Below, in pieces: positions 25,657-34,688 of a DNA stretch of 64,000 nt (position 1 is the first letter of the stretch; each line of letters starts with the position of its first letter). The notes below the pieces were generated by a model. It did no database searches, was not told the DNA's origin, and saw only the letters and a list, made by a program, of their open reading frames with translations. The stretch is from Acinetobacter sp. ANC 4178 (GTDB lineage: Bacteria > Pseudomonadota > Gammaproteobacteria > Pseudomonadales > Moraxellaceae). Where the stretch lies: assembly GCF_004331175.1 (NCBI RefSeq), contig NZ_SJOD01000001.1:62001-126000 (forward strand), given 5' to 3'. A program made the position numbers and the translations under genes.

Positions 25657-26100
25657 ATGTCTTACCAACATATTTTAGTTCCAGTAGACGGCTCTGCAAT
25701 TTCATTCTCCGCAGTTAAACAAGCCGCGATTATTGCGAAAGCATTTGGCAGCGAATTGACTTTGATTAGCCTTGTTGCAGAAGATCCTTTTACAGAAGTC
25801 GACTTTTACTATTCTTCTGCAATTATGAAAGAATACTTTGTGCAAGCGTATGCCAATGCTGAAAAAGCTCTAAAAGAAGCCACTGTTTTTGCTCAAGAAG
25901 AAGGTGTAGAGCCAACAACACAAATCATTAAAGGGCAAGTTTCTGCTGAAGGTGTAGTTCAAGCTGCCGAAGAGAAAAAATCTGATTTAATTGTGATGGG
26001 TTCACATGGCCGCAAGGGCTTCCAAAAGTTTCTACTGGGTAGCTTCGCGCAGGATGTGCTTCGTGGTACGCATCTGCCTGTTTTAATTGTGAAAGAATAA
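25657..26100 (+). CDS. Universal stress protein, UspA family (copy 1)
   Basis: A single Usp domain of 147 residues. The N-terminus HILVPVDGSAIS holds the strand with the conserved Asp. The C-terminal GSHGRKGFQKFLLGSFA fits the G-X2-G-X9-G-S motif of ATP-binding members. These cytoplasmic dimers support survival of stress. The second copy follows 120 bp downstream in the same direction, with similar length and sequence, so the pair arose by tandem duplication. AGGAG precedes the ATG. A weak hairpin near 26112-26135 lies between the copies. Confidence 0.92.
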   Translation: MSYQHILVPVDGSAISFSAVKQAAIIAKAFGSELTLISLVAEDPFTEVDFYYSSAIMKEYFVQAYANAEKALKEATVFAQEEGVEPTTQIIKGQVSAEGVVQAAEEKKSDLIVMGSHGRKGFQKFLLGSFAQDVLRGTHLPVLIVKE

Positions 26101-26219
26101 ATCTACAAATTCAGCACCTACTTTCACGTGGGTGCTCATTGAAGTATCTTTGGTGGATGCTTTCTAAAACTTTCTAATACACAAAGCCAAGTTTTTATAA
26201 TAATCGAAGGTGTGCTCTC

Positions 26220-26663
26220 ATGACTTATCAACATATTCTAGTCCCTGTCGATGAATCTCCAATCTCATATACTGCTGTCGAGCAAGCACTTTCTTTAGCC
26301 AAACTATTCAATTGTCGTGTCACTGTCATGTGTGTAGTTGCTGTAGATCCTTTTGTCGGTGTCGACTTTTATAAAGTTGCTCCTGCCATTACAGATTATT
26401 TTATGCAAGCGGAAGAGAATGCCCAAACACGCCTAGCAGATATTAAACAATCCTTCACTCGGGATGGAATTGAGGTTGATACCAAAGTTATTCGTGGTGT
26501 TTCTGCAGCAGATGGCATTATTCAAATTGCCGATGAAGTCAGCGCTGACTTAATTATTATGGGCTCACATGGTCGTACTGGTTTCAAAAAGATGATGCTA
26601 GGTAGTGTTGCGCAAGCCGTACTTACTCAATCTCCTATTCCAGTTCTGATTGTAAAAGTTTAA
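26220..26663 (+). CDS. Universal stress protein, UspA family (copy 2)
   Basis: The same 147-residue Usp fold as the preceding gene, starting HILVPVDESPIS and ending with GSHGRTGFKKMMLGSVA, the ATP-binding signature. The central regions of the two copies (after YSSAI versus KVAPAI) differ clearly, so the duplication is not recent. AAGGTG lies just before the ATG. A strong terminator follows. The two proteins may form hetero-oligomers, but this is inference. Confidence 0.92.
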   Translation: MTYQHILVPVDESPISYTAVEQALSLAKLFNCRVTVMCVVAVDPFVGVDFYKVAPAITDYFMQAEENAQTRLADIKQSFTRDGIEVDTKVIRGVSAADGIIQIADEVSADLIIMGSHGRTGFKKMMLGSVAQAVLTQSPIPVLIVKV

Positions 26664-26670
26664 AGAACAT

Positions 26671-26700
26671 AAAAAATCCCTCGTTTTCGAGGGATTTTTT
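26671..26700. terminator. Bidirectional terminator after universal stress gene 2
   Basis: A perfect 13-bp stem (AAAAAATCCCTCG) with a TTTT loop, between the stress gene and a convergent lipoprotein gene. Confidence 0.93.
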
Positions 26701-26753
26701 ATGTTTTGCATATACAACCAAATGCCGAACTTAAGTCATTAAAAGCAACGTTA

Positions 26754-27260
26754 TTACTTTTTAATTTGAATCGCACGTGCCATGACATCTTCAGGTACTT
26801 GATCTGTCAATAGCACTGCTAGGGCTTTGTCATTTTTAGGCATTTTCTCAGTATTATTAGCATCTAATACTGCATTAATATCCTCTGGTGTGAAGCTGTA
26901 CATTGCACCTGTCGCTGGATCTACCGCCAGTAAACCAATTAGTCCACCAAAAATAATATTACCAAAATACCAGCCACTAACTGTGCCTTTTACTGTCACT
27001 GTTTTTGGCGTAAACCCATCTTTACTAAAAGTAATTTGGTATTCTTCTGGTTTGAAATAACCTGCACCCTTTTTCAAGCTAACTGTGGTAGGTGTTTGTC
27101 CTACATGTACACTTTGCCCTGCACGGTTTTTAATTTCAATTTTGGCTGAATCTGGAACGCTGGTAAACGTTAGTGTTTGAGTCGACCCCTTAATAATACT
27201 TGCACAACCTGTCATCAACATTGTTGCAGAAATCATAGAGGCAACTAATAATTTATTCAT
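26754..27260 (-). CDS. PEGA-like lipoprotein
   Basis: A lipoprotein of 168 residues with a lipobox LMTGCASI (Cys at about 19). The mature part starts with an Ig-like stretch (TFTSVPDSAKIEIKNRAG, then GQTPTTVSLKKG and ITFSKDGF), which is the pattern of PEGA domains in surface proteins. A glycine-rich hydrophobic segment (GNIIFGGLIGLLAVDPATGA) follows, as seen in a common family of small proteobacterial lipoproteins of unknown role. AAAGAG lies upstream of the ATG. It stands alone between terminators. Function is unknown. Confidence 0.75.
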   Translation of the reverse strand: MNKLLVASMISATMLMTGCASIIKGSTQTLTFTSVPDSAKIEIKNRAGQSVHVGQTPTTVSLKKGAGYFKPEEYQITFSKDGFTPKTVTVKGTVSGWYFGNIIFGGLIGLLAVDPATGAMYSFTPEDINAVLDANNTEKMPKNDKALAVLLTDQVPEDVMARAIQIKK

Positions 27261-27484
27261 TTTTATTACTCTTTTAAAGAAATCTGGCGAAATGTAACAG
27301 AAAGTTAATGAATTATGAAGAAAATATGTAGAAGAAATATTTAATTGATCATTTTTTATGACAAAGTTATCTAAATGTCTTTTTCAATTATTTTCCAGAA
27401 GAAAAAGTTCAAGTAAATAAATATCTTATATCGCTACATTTATTCAGTGTTTGTATTTTTAATTTCAATAAAGCCAATAAAAAG

Positions 27485-27512
27485 GCTATTTCCCATGACT
27501 GGAAAATAGCCT
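27485..27512 (-). terminator. Terminator of pepN
   Basis: A 10-bp stem (GGCTATTT-CC with one bulge) and a 7-nt loop, with a T-run on the minus strand after the pepN stop. Confidence 0.85.
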
Positions 27513-27541
27513 GAACATGCTTAAACTCTAGAGTTTTTTTA

Positions 27542-30151
27542 TCAGATGCTCAGCATACTGTTTAAAGTTTCCACCACGTTCTTAGATTTCACTTGCGGCT
27601 TTAAGGCTTCCAAAGATGCCAACACATCTGAACGTTGTGGTTCAGCCAAAGTATACCAACGAGATAAAACCTGTAATAAACGTGAACCCAAAATTGGATT
27701 TTTTTCATCTAAATACTTGGCCAAATTTACAAAGTGCTCTACGCCAAAGCTCCAAGTATTCACAGGATTACTGTTCAAACCACCACTCACAGCTCGAATT
27801 CGGTTTGGTACTCCCAAATCATAATCTGGATGATTAATCAAAGTTTGAATACTTTCCGCCGTTGCATTTGGATGTGATGCTTGCACCATAAACCACTGAT
27901 CTAGAGAAAGTGCTTCATCTTTAAAGCGTGCATAAAAGTCTTCAAGTACTGGTTGAGCTTGTGGTGCATCATTCCAAACTAAAACACGTAAAGCCCCTAA
28001 GCGCTCTGACATATTACGTGTGTTGCTATATTGGCTATATGCCAAGTCAAATGCTTCGGCATCGCCTTGTCGTGCCAACATCATCAACATGATGTTTTTC
28101 AATGCACGCACACCCATTGCTTGTGAAAAATCTTTTTGCAAGTCAGGGTCTAAAGCCAAATATGTTTCTTTACAGAAAGAACCTAATTCACGTGCCAAGG
28201 TATTTAACAACGCATTACGCTTTTCTTGAATTACAGCGGGATTATAGTTCTCATCAATACGACTACCCAAATACCCTTCACTTGGCACATCAAACAAACG
28301 TGACGCCAGTAAAGGATCTTTTTCAACTAGAGCCGGCAAAGTATTTTTAATGGCTTGTACATAAATTGCTGCATCATGATCATTCAATAACACACGCTCT
28401 AACAAGGTTTGTGTTGCCTGCCATTGGTTAAAGCCATTGGTTTCATATTGAATCAAGAACGCCAATTCTTCATCTGAATAGTTGAATTCAAGATTTACAG
28501 GTGCAGAGAAGTTACGTAGTAAAGACACAACTGGTTTGGCTGTTACATTCGTAAAGACAATACTGGCTTGGTCTTGATCGAACAAATACACACCATCTTT
28601 CACACCATTTTCGAATAATGCATCAGATTGCAGGGTATATTGCTCGCCTGTTTCTGCGTTAAATAATGCCAGTGCCACAGGAATTGGAACTGCTTTTAAA
28701 TTCGGGTATTTCGCATGAGACTTCAGGCTTTGTTTAAAACTCAAACGATAGGTTTGTGTAGCAACATCGTACTCACCTGTCGCTTCAAGTTTAGGCGTAC
28801 CCGGTTGGTTATACCAAGTCAGGAAATTCGACAAATCAACACCTGAACCCGCAGTTAAGGCAGCAACCCAATCTTCAACCGTTACAGCTTGCCCGTCGTG
28901 ACGGCGGAAATATTCATCCGTACCTTTACGGAATTTTTCTTTTCCTAATAAAGTTGCCATCATGCGGTTAATTTCCGCACCTTTCTCATATACAGTAGCT
29001 GTGTAAAAGTTATTAATTTCTACAAAATGGTCAGGACGTGGTGGATGTGATAATGGACCTGAATCTTCAGGGAATTGATGTGCTTTGAGTACCGCAACAT
29101 CATCAATCCGTTGAACCGCAGCAGACTGTAAATCTTCTGAGAAAGATTGATCACGGAAAACCGTTAAGCCTTCTTTTAAACATAATTGGAACCAGTCTCG
29201 ACAAGTAATTCGGTTACCTGTCCAGTTATGGAAGTATTCATGCGCAATCACCGATTGCACACGCATAATTGCAGCATCCGTGGTGTATTCTTCATCGGCC
29301 AGTACACATGAGGTATTAAAGATATTTAAACCTTTATTTTCCATTGCACCCATGTTGAACGCACTGGTGGCGACAATCATATAATTGTCTAGATCATATG
29401 GACGACCATAGTGTTCTTCGTCCCAACGCATCGAATGTTTTAAGGCTTCCATCGCAATATGACATTTCGGAATATCTTTTTCTTCAGCATAAATTTCCAA
29501 AGCCACATCACGTCCTTCAGAAGTCGTGTAACGATCTTTCAAAACAGCTAAATCACCAATCACACAAGCAAAAAGATAGCTTGGTTTTTTGGTTGGATCT
29601 TGCCAAATCGCAAAATGACGATCTTCACCCACTAAACCTGTTTCAAGCAAATTACCATTCGCCAAAAGCACTGGATATTTTTTATCGGCTTCTACACGTG
29701 TCGTAAATACAGCCAAAACATCAGGACGGTCTGGATAGAATGTGATTTTACGGAAACCTTCTGGTTCATTTTGCGTTACATACAAATCTGATGCTGCTTG
29801 GTATAAACCTTCAAGCTGCGTATTTGATTCGGGATGAATGACCACGGATGTTTCTAAAATGACTTCATTTGGTGCATGATGAATAACAAGCTGCTCACTG
29901 TCTAAAGTGTAATCGCCCGCATTTAAAACCTGACCATTTAAGCTTATAGACTTTAGCTCTAAATCACGCCCCAATAAGACCAAATCACCTTCAGTCTGGC
30001 GCTTCATGACCAAATTGGCATTCACTTGGGTATATTCTGCATACACCTGAATATCTAAATTGATCGAATCAACCAGAAATGCAGGTTTTTGATAGTCTTT
30101 TAAATATACAGTTTGGTCTGCTTCTACCACTGGATTTGCCGCAATGTTCAT
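27542..30151 (-). CDS. pepN: Aminopeptidase N
   Basis: An M1 zinc aminopeptidase of about 869 residues, close to E. coli PepN (870). The exopeptidase motif GAMENKG and the zinc site HEYFHNWTGNRITCRDWFQL (HExxH, then the distal Glu in LKEG) are intact. The C-terminal half is the all-helical alarmone-like region seen in PepN. It removes N-terminal residues from peptides in the cytoplasm during protein turnover. The start at 30151 has AGGAAATGAT before it; an upstream ATG that adds 9 residues has no ribosome site. It is a monocistronic gene with its own terminator. Confidence 0.95.
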   Translation of the reverse strand: MNIAANPVVEADQTVYLKDYQKPAFLVDSINLDIQVYAEYTQVNANLVMKRQTEGDLVLLGRDLELKSISLNGQVLNAGDYTLDSEQLVIHHAPNEVILETSVVIHPESNTQLEGLYQAASDLYVTQNEPEGFRKITFYPDRPDVLAVFTTRVEADKKYPVLLANGNLLETGLVGEDRHFAIWQDPTKKPSYLFACVIGDLAVLKDRYTTSEGRDVALEIYAEEKDIPKCHIAMEALKHSMRWDEEHYGRPYDLDNYMIVATSAFNMGAMENKGLNIFNTSCVLADEEYTTDAAIMRVQSVIAHEYFHNWTGNRITCRDWFQLCLKEGLTVFRDQSFSEDLQSAAVQRIDDVAVLKAHQFPEDSGPLSHPPRPDHFVEINNFYTATVYEKGAEINRMMATLLGKEKFRKGTDEYFRRHDGQAVTVEDWVAALTAGSGVDLSNFLTWYNQPGTPKLEATGEYDVATQTYRLSFKQSLKSHAKYPNLKAVPIPVALALFNAETGEQYTLQSDALFENGVKDGVYLFDQDQASIVFTNVTAKPVVSLLRNFSAPVNLEFNYSDEELAFLIQYETNGFNQWQATQTLLERVLLNDHDAAIYVQAIKNTLPALVEKDPLLASRLFDVPSEGYLGSRIDENYNPAVIQEKRNALLNTLARELGSFCKETYLALDPDLQKDFSQAMGVRALKNIMLMMLARQGDAEAFDLAYSQYSNTRNMSERLGALRVLVWNDAPQAQPVLEDFYARFKDEALSLDQWFMVQASHPNATAESIQTLINHPDYDLGVPNRIRAVSGGLNSNPVNTWSFGVEHFVNLAKYLDEKNPILGSRLLQVLSRWYTLAEPQRSDVLASLEALKPQVKSKNVVETLNSMLSI

Positions 30152-30953
30152 ATCATTTCCTATTTGTCTTTTTAGCATCGACTTTTGTATTGCGTAAAAT
30201 CATTCAACACAGCACAAGTATCTTTGCCCTTATTTATCATTCAATATGGGTGTTTATTTTCTGCATTTCAATCATGATTGTGCATAATTTTAAGGAGATG
30301 TATTTTATTTATACGCTTTATTCCTCCTCTATGAGTATGTCGGCTAAAAATGAAAATACAACACTTGTTTTACAGCATCATCATGTCAAGTTTCACATCC
30401 GTTGCAATTGCCGCGCCAACTCTTGAATACATGGAATGTCTAAAGTCAGTCAACAACATCATTTTGTTTTGGTTGCTCCAGCGTAAAACTTAGAAACAAT
30501 AAAACTGATGTATTTTCGATTTTTTTAAACCTATTTCTTTGCATTATAAAAACTGAAAATATTGAAATGGTAGAAGATCATCCCTATGAACAGCAGTTTT
30601 TTTAACGAACGTAATTCCCAACGCAATACAGGACAATATAAAATTATTCTGCAAGGTGTACGGATTTACGCAGTGATGTATACCGCGAGGCAATCAGGTG
30701 TAGTGAGGTCTTATCAAAACTATCTGGCAGATGAAAAAAACAAAAAAATGAATCAGACACTCATCGCCCCATAAATTACAATGCATTTAATTCTGTTGCC
30801 CTCATGTTATTTACATATCGTTTCCTAACACGGCCGAGCGTGACATTTTTATGACTTATTTTTCAAACTGACTACAATTTGTGCACGTTTTTTGCTTGTA
30901 AATAGATGTGCAAAGCGCACTATAAAATGAGCAAAATAAAAACGAGGTGCAAG
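30152..30953. other. Long region with only doubtful small frames
   Basis: About 800 bp separate pepN and the next likely gene. It holds one weak small frame at 30586-30774 and a 31-codon frame at 30331-30426 without a ribosome site. It must also carry the pepN promoter. I see no RNA gene, repeat or transposase fragment here. Confidence 0.4.
30586..30774 (+). CDS. Possible small hypothetical protein, 62 aa
   Basis: A short basic protein with no recognisable motif, rich in Asn, Gln, Arg and Lys and lacking membrane segments. The only upstream Shine-Dalgarno-like sequence is GAAGAT, which is weak. It lies in a long region with no other gene. It could be spurious. Confidence 0.25.
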   Translation: MNSSFFNERNSQRNTGQYKIILQGVRIYAVMYTARQSGVVRSYQNYLADEKNKKMNQTLIAP

Positions 30954-31217
30954 ATGTATATCAAAGAACACTTAATCCGTACGGAAAATATTAAAGTCAT
31001 GCAAACCTTACACGCAGCAGGAATCGATCATAAGGTGATTGCTACATTTATGTGTTGTGAAGGTATTCAAATGCAAGCGCAAGAAGTCAGCAGCATTTTA
31101 AATCAGTATGATGCTTTAGGAAGCAAAAAAATTCCTTCTAAAAAAGTCAAAGCCTTAATTTATGCCAAACAACTCGGAGAAGATGACGAAACACTGCCTT
31201 GCCCAGCAGCCTATTAA
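30954..31217 (+). CDS. Hypothetical small protein with a possible helix-turn-helix
   Basis: An 87-residue protein. The segment VMQTLHAAGIDHKVIATFM then EVSSILNQYDAL looks like a helix-turn-helix (helix, AG turn, second helix with Val/Ile-Ala), followed by a basic Lys-rich linker and an acidic tail (GEDDETLPCPAAY). I do not recognise the family. The ATG at 30954 has GAGGTG just upstream, so the longer in-frame start at 30906 is less likely. It is single, with a terminator behind it. A DNA-binding role is inference only. Confidence 0.6.
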   Translation: MYIKEHLIRTENIKVMQTLHAAGIDHKVIATFMCCEGIQMQAQEVSSILNQYDALGSKKIPSKKVKALIYAKQLGEDDETLPCPAAY

Positions 31218-31240
31218 ATTCTTTCTAGCCACTCACAAAT

Positions 31241-31270
31241 AAAGAGCTACTCAAAGCTGTAGCTCTTTTT
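31241..31270 (+). terminator. Terminator of the small hypothetical gene
   Basis: A 10-bp stem (AAAGAGCTAC) with an 8-nt loop and T-run, 23 bp after the stop. Confidence 0.85.
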
Positions 31271-31381
31271 AATTTGCAAAACATCAGCACAGCTTTGCAT
31301 AAATGCTTAACAGTTCAGCTCAGAACAACACCTAAACGGTGTATAATCTTAGCTACTGATTCAATTATTCGATGACTAACC

Positions 31382-32539
31382 ATGCTGCTCCAAATTCTGC
31401 AAAAACAACTGGATGAAAGCACAACTTGTCCGCTTTGTCAGGCAGCAATGTATTGGGTAGAAGCTGAGCAGTATGATCAAGATGTACAATTTCATGAATG
31501 CAGCCACTGTACACATCGGGTGTACCAATCGGATAAATTTACGTGCCACTGTGACAGTTGTGCTTCAAAACGTAAAAAACTACTGCAAGAAACGCGCTTA
31601 CAAGAGCAACGAAAACTCAAAAAGAAAGACGTCGTAGAGCTGGAACTCAGCCAACTGAGTTTTCTTCATAAATTATTTTTACTCAGTATTCTGGATAATC
31701 AGATTCAGGAATATTCCGTACATGATGAATTCATTCACTGGGAAAAAATTAAATATCAACCGATTACCCCCAATTATTATTTTCAAAGTACCTTGCTCAA
31801 GCAATTGCTCAAAGAGCAAATTTTAATTGCCAAAGATTTTGCCGAAGAAGCGCATGAATATTATGTCAATGTCAGGCTAGAAGGTTATACAGAACCAAGT
31901 TTATTCAGTATTACCCAACAACTCAGACATTGGTTTTATGAAAATTTAAAACTCGGTATTCCATTTAAAGATGCAGAAGAAGTTAAAAACACCTTGTACT
32001 TAATCTTGTATCAAGAAATCGTTCAGTTTATGCAATTTTACTGTAAATCTTGGGGCATCCAAATTGCAGGAAATCAGAGCTTTCAAACCTTTTGTTATCG
32101 TTTAATGGAGACCCTCGCGGTGGGTCAGATTTATTATCTCATCCAAACTGCATTGGAGTATCTGTATGAACAAAAAGCGCTTAAGCCGCGCAATGATAAC
32201 TTTTTGAATACTAACTTACTCAAAAAAACTGTTCAGCAGTATCGAGAACGATCCCTCGCAGAAAAATGGGAAACTTCTACACTGCCTCGTTTACCAACTA
32301 TGCCGCTCAGTAAAATGAGTGAGATCCTATTTTTTAAATTTCTCGGTTATGATGAGCGTATTTTCTTTCAACCTGTTTGGCGTTCGTGGAAGAAAATTGA
32401 ACCGCGTTTAAACTTCTATTCAGTCAAACGCTGTATGTATTGTGGTTCCAACGACTTAGCCGTTGACTATGATGCCGAAGAATACGTGTCGTTATTTTGT
32501 CGACATTGTAAGCATCAGGACCACTATTTCACACGGTGA
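31382..32539 (+). CDS. Unknown protein with zinc-binding cysteine clusters at both ends
   Basis: A 385-residue protein. The N-terminus has cysteines 16, 19, 40 and 43 (CPLC and CSHC pairs), followed by 55, 57 and 60. The C-terminus has a second four-Cys knuckle at 351, 354, 373 and 376 (CMYC and CRHC). Between them is a helical, Glu/Lys/Leu-rich body with no motif I recognise. Two zinc ribbons bracketing a helical core suggest nucleic-acid or protein binding. The stop codon is at 32539 and thiM follows at once, so the two genes are coupled. No link to thiamine is known to me. Confidence 0.75.
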   Translation: MLLQILQKQLDESTTCPLCQAAMYWVEAEQYDQDVQFHECSHCTHRVYQSDKFTCHCDSCASKRKKLLQETRLQEQRKLKKKDVVELELSQLSFLHKLFLLSILDNQIQEYSVHDEFIHWEKIKYQPITPNYYFQSTLLKQLLKEQILIAKDFAEEAHEYYVNVRLEGYTEPSLFSITQQLRHWFYENLKLGIPFKDAEEVKNTLYLILYQEIVQFMQFYCKSWGIQIAGNQSFQTFCYRLMETLAVGQIYYLIQTALEYLYEQKALKPRNDNFLNTNLLKKTVQQYRERSLAEKWETSTLPRLPTMPLSKMSEILFFKFLGYDERIFFQPVWRSWKKIEPRLNFYSVKRCMYCGSNDLAVDYDAEEYVSLFCRHCKHQDHYFTR

Positions 32540-32551
32540 ATGGTGAACATC

Positions 32552-33421
32552 ATGTCTACACTTTCAAACCAGCCAATATTTGACCTTCAGGATAATTTAG
32601 TGGATCAAACTGCACCGTTACTACAGAAAATTATTGAAGCACACACGCAACTTCGTGCGACGCAACCTCTCGTGCAATGTATAACCAATAGTGTCGCAGC
32701 AAATTATGTGGCCAATGTTCTGCTCGCGTGTGGTGCTTCACCTGCCATGATTGACAATCCCTTTGAAGCAGAAAGTTTTACCCGAATTAGTAGTGCACTC
32801 AGTATTAATTTAGGTACACCAACAACTGAACAAATGCAGGCAATGCAAATTTCTGCCAATACCGCGCATCAAGCTTCTATTCCTTGGGTACTTGACCCTG
32901 TCGGTTATGGCAACATTTTATCTTGGCGCTCAGAAATGACCAATGAATTATTACAATATCAACCGACAGTGATTCGCGGAAATGCCTCTGAAATTAGTGG
33001 GCTAGCAGGTAATCAGGTTGTAGGTAAAGGAGTCGATAGCACACTCGATAGTGCTGAAGTATATGCACAAGCTTGGACTTTGTTAGACCATGCAGAGTGC
33101 ATTGCCATTTCAGGAGAATCTGACTTTATTCTCTCCAAAGCGTTAAACAGCATTATTCAAGTGAATGGTGGGTGCTTTCTACAACCTCGTGTAACTGCAA
33201 CAGGTTGTGCCCTAGGCGCCTTAATTGCGGCTTATTGTGCTGTAACCGATGTAACCACTGCAACGTTAGCAGCACATGTGCATTTTGCCGTAGCAGGACA
33301 ATTGGCCTACCAAACAGCACAAACGGTGGGATCATTTAATGTGGCTTTTTTAGATGCGTTAGATTGTATAGATGCAGAGCTATTGAATGAATATGCGGAC
33401 GTGAAAATCATAAATCGGTAA
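32552..33421 (+). CDS. thiM: Hydroxyethylthiazole kinase
   Basis: ThiM phosphorylates 4-methyl-5-(2-hydroxyethyl)thiazole in thiamine salvage. The 289-residue protein has VQCITNSVAANYVANVLL near the N-terminus, PWVLDPVGYG and the catalytic TGCALGALIAAYCAV. A start at 32540, directly after the preceding stop, is also possible, but GGTGA stands at better spacing for the ATG at 32552. No THI-box riboswitch is visible, and thiE and thiD are not present here, so it is expressed with the upstream gene of unknown function. Confidence 0.92.
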   Translation: MSTLSNQPIFDLQDNLVDQTAPLLQKIIEAHTQLRATQPLVQCITNSVAANYVANVLLACGASPAMIDNPFEAESFTRISSALSINLGTPTTEQMQAMQISANTAHQASIPWVLDPVGYGNILSWRSEMTNELLQYQPTVIRGNASEISGLAGNQVVGKGVDSTLDSAEVYAQAWTLLDHAECIAISGESDFILSKALNSIIQVNGGCFLQPRVTATGCALGALIAAYCAVTDVTTATLAAHVHFAVAGQLAYQTAQTVGSFNVAFLDALDCIDAELLNEYADVKIINR

Positions 33422-33453
33422 GAAAGTGGGCATTCTGTAACACTGATGTTCAC

Positions 33454-34185
33454 TTAGCTTGCAGCACGTTCAATCGCACTCAATATTGCAGCTTCTGTCA
33501 GCATTTTGGTATTCAGTTTACTCACACACATCATGCCTATTCCATCAAAGAAATCTGGTGTGTGTTGCATAAAGAAATCGATATGTTGATTTGCCTGATC
33601 ATGAATATGAATAGATTCATCTAAGGCTGTTTCAGGGATCACTCTAGGATGTACATAAATATCTTCCCCACGTTTTTGTACATCAGATTTTCTCAATGCA
33701 ATTAACTTAAGTATTTCAAGATAGTCCTGAGGTGTATCCACATCAATACGTGGATAAAAGTTCTGTGCACAAGACGCAAGTAAAGCATAAGCCTTAGGCT
33801 GCATTAAGGTCACTACAATCCACAGAGGCAAAAGTGGATGTTTAATACTATGTTGTACCGCCACTTTAATGACTGAATTAATGGTTTTGTTGGCTCGCTG
33901 ATAGTTTGGTAAAAATGAACCGCGAGAATTCGCTACAAAAATATTCTTTTCACGAATATTCAGTTTTAAGATAAGAATACTGTTATACCCAATTAAACGA
34001 ACACCATCAAAATATTCTACAACTTGCACCGATATCGCATCAGAATCATGCATAAAATTATGCAGTTCTTGCTTACAGGTATCTGGAAAAATAATACGGT
34101 CAAATGCTAAAAGCTGTTCTAGATATTGGTTCTGATGTTCAGGTAATAGCTTCTTATAATCTGTTATTGTTTCAGAAATATTCAT
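33454..34185 (-). CDS. Hypothetical protein, possibly GNAT-like
   Basis: A 243-residue protein without membrane segments. The stretch FVANSRGSFLPNYQRANKTI resembles the beta-strand and coenzyme-loop region of some GNAT-fold acyltransferases, and HPLLPLWIVVTLMQPKAY the following strand. The match is weak and I do not recognise a named family. GGACGGAG lies just before the ATG, so it is well translated. It converges with thiM, and a 500-bp gene-less region lies upstream. Function is unknown. Confidence 0.7.
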   Translation of the reverse strand: MNISETITDYKKLLPEHQNQYLEQLLAFDRIIFPDTCKQELHNFMHDSDAISVQVVEYFDGVRLIGYNSILILKLNIREKNIFVANSRGSFLPNYQRANKTINSVIKVAVQHSIKHPLLPLWIVVTLMQPKAYALLASCAQNFYPRIDVDTPQDYLEILKLIALRKSDVQKRGEDIYVHPRVIPETALDESIHIHDQANQHIDFFMQHTPDFFDGIGMMCVSKLNTKMLTEAAILSAIERAAS

Positions 34186-34688
34186 AACTCCGTCCGAGTT
34201 GAATAGACCCGATCATTTTAATACGAGATGATTCTGTCTGACATCCCTTAAATTAGGTACTTGAGGCTTATATACAAAGTTAAAGAATGATTATTCATCT
34301 TTTAAATCAATAGATTACAGAATTACGTATTCAGCAAAATCAATAAGATATAATTAAAATACAGATTATAAAAAACATTGAATGCTCAATAATTTAATCC
34401 ATATTTTTTTAAGTATTTTTATCAATCATTTTTTAGTTTTAGATCATTTTCAATGATTACACAAATAAAGTGGGTTGCAAGATGAACCAATAGCACCTTT
34501 AAGTCACCCTTCCCTAAAGGTGTTATTGGTTCAATTATCACCTTTAACCCATTCAGTGATAATTTATATCTCTAGTCTAATCATTAACTTGCATAATTGT
34601 TTACTGTATTTGACTTAAATTTTTAAAATTTCAGCATAGGAATGAAGTATATTTACATTTTAAAGAAGATTCTTCCGTGGAATGAATT
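34186..34688. other. Long AT-rich intergenic region with two hairpins
   Basis: About 500 bp without a gene, between divergent genes. Apart from the paired hairpins annotated separately, it holds nothing I can name. It must contain the lrp-like promoter and that of the leftward gene. Confidence 0.5.
34483..34564. repeat. Two adjacent hairpins with a shared CACCTTTA motif
   Basis: The first has 19-nt arms at 34483-34501 and 34515-34533 (one G-T pair) and a 13-nt loop. The second has perfect 9-nt arms AATTATCAC and GTGATAATT at 34533-34541 and 34556-34564. Both contain CACCTTTAA near the left arm. No T-run follows, so they are not simple terminators. Confidence 0.6.

Noticed and set aside
26112..26135. 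Hairpin between the two universal stress genes as a terminator
   Set aside because: Stem AGCACCTAC/GTGGGTGCT has no T-run, so it is at most a processing or attenuation element.
30331..30426. 31-codon frame ending HIRCNCRANS
   Set aside because: No ribosome site, too short, and no recognisable similarity.
32300..32552. TPP riboswitch before thiM
   Set aside because: The upstream gene runs directly into thiM, and no THI-box core sequence is visible.
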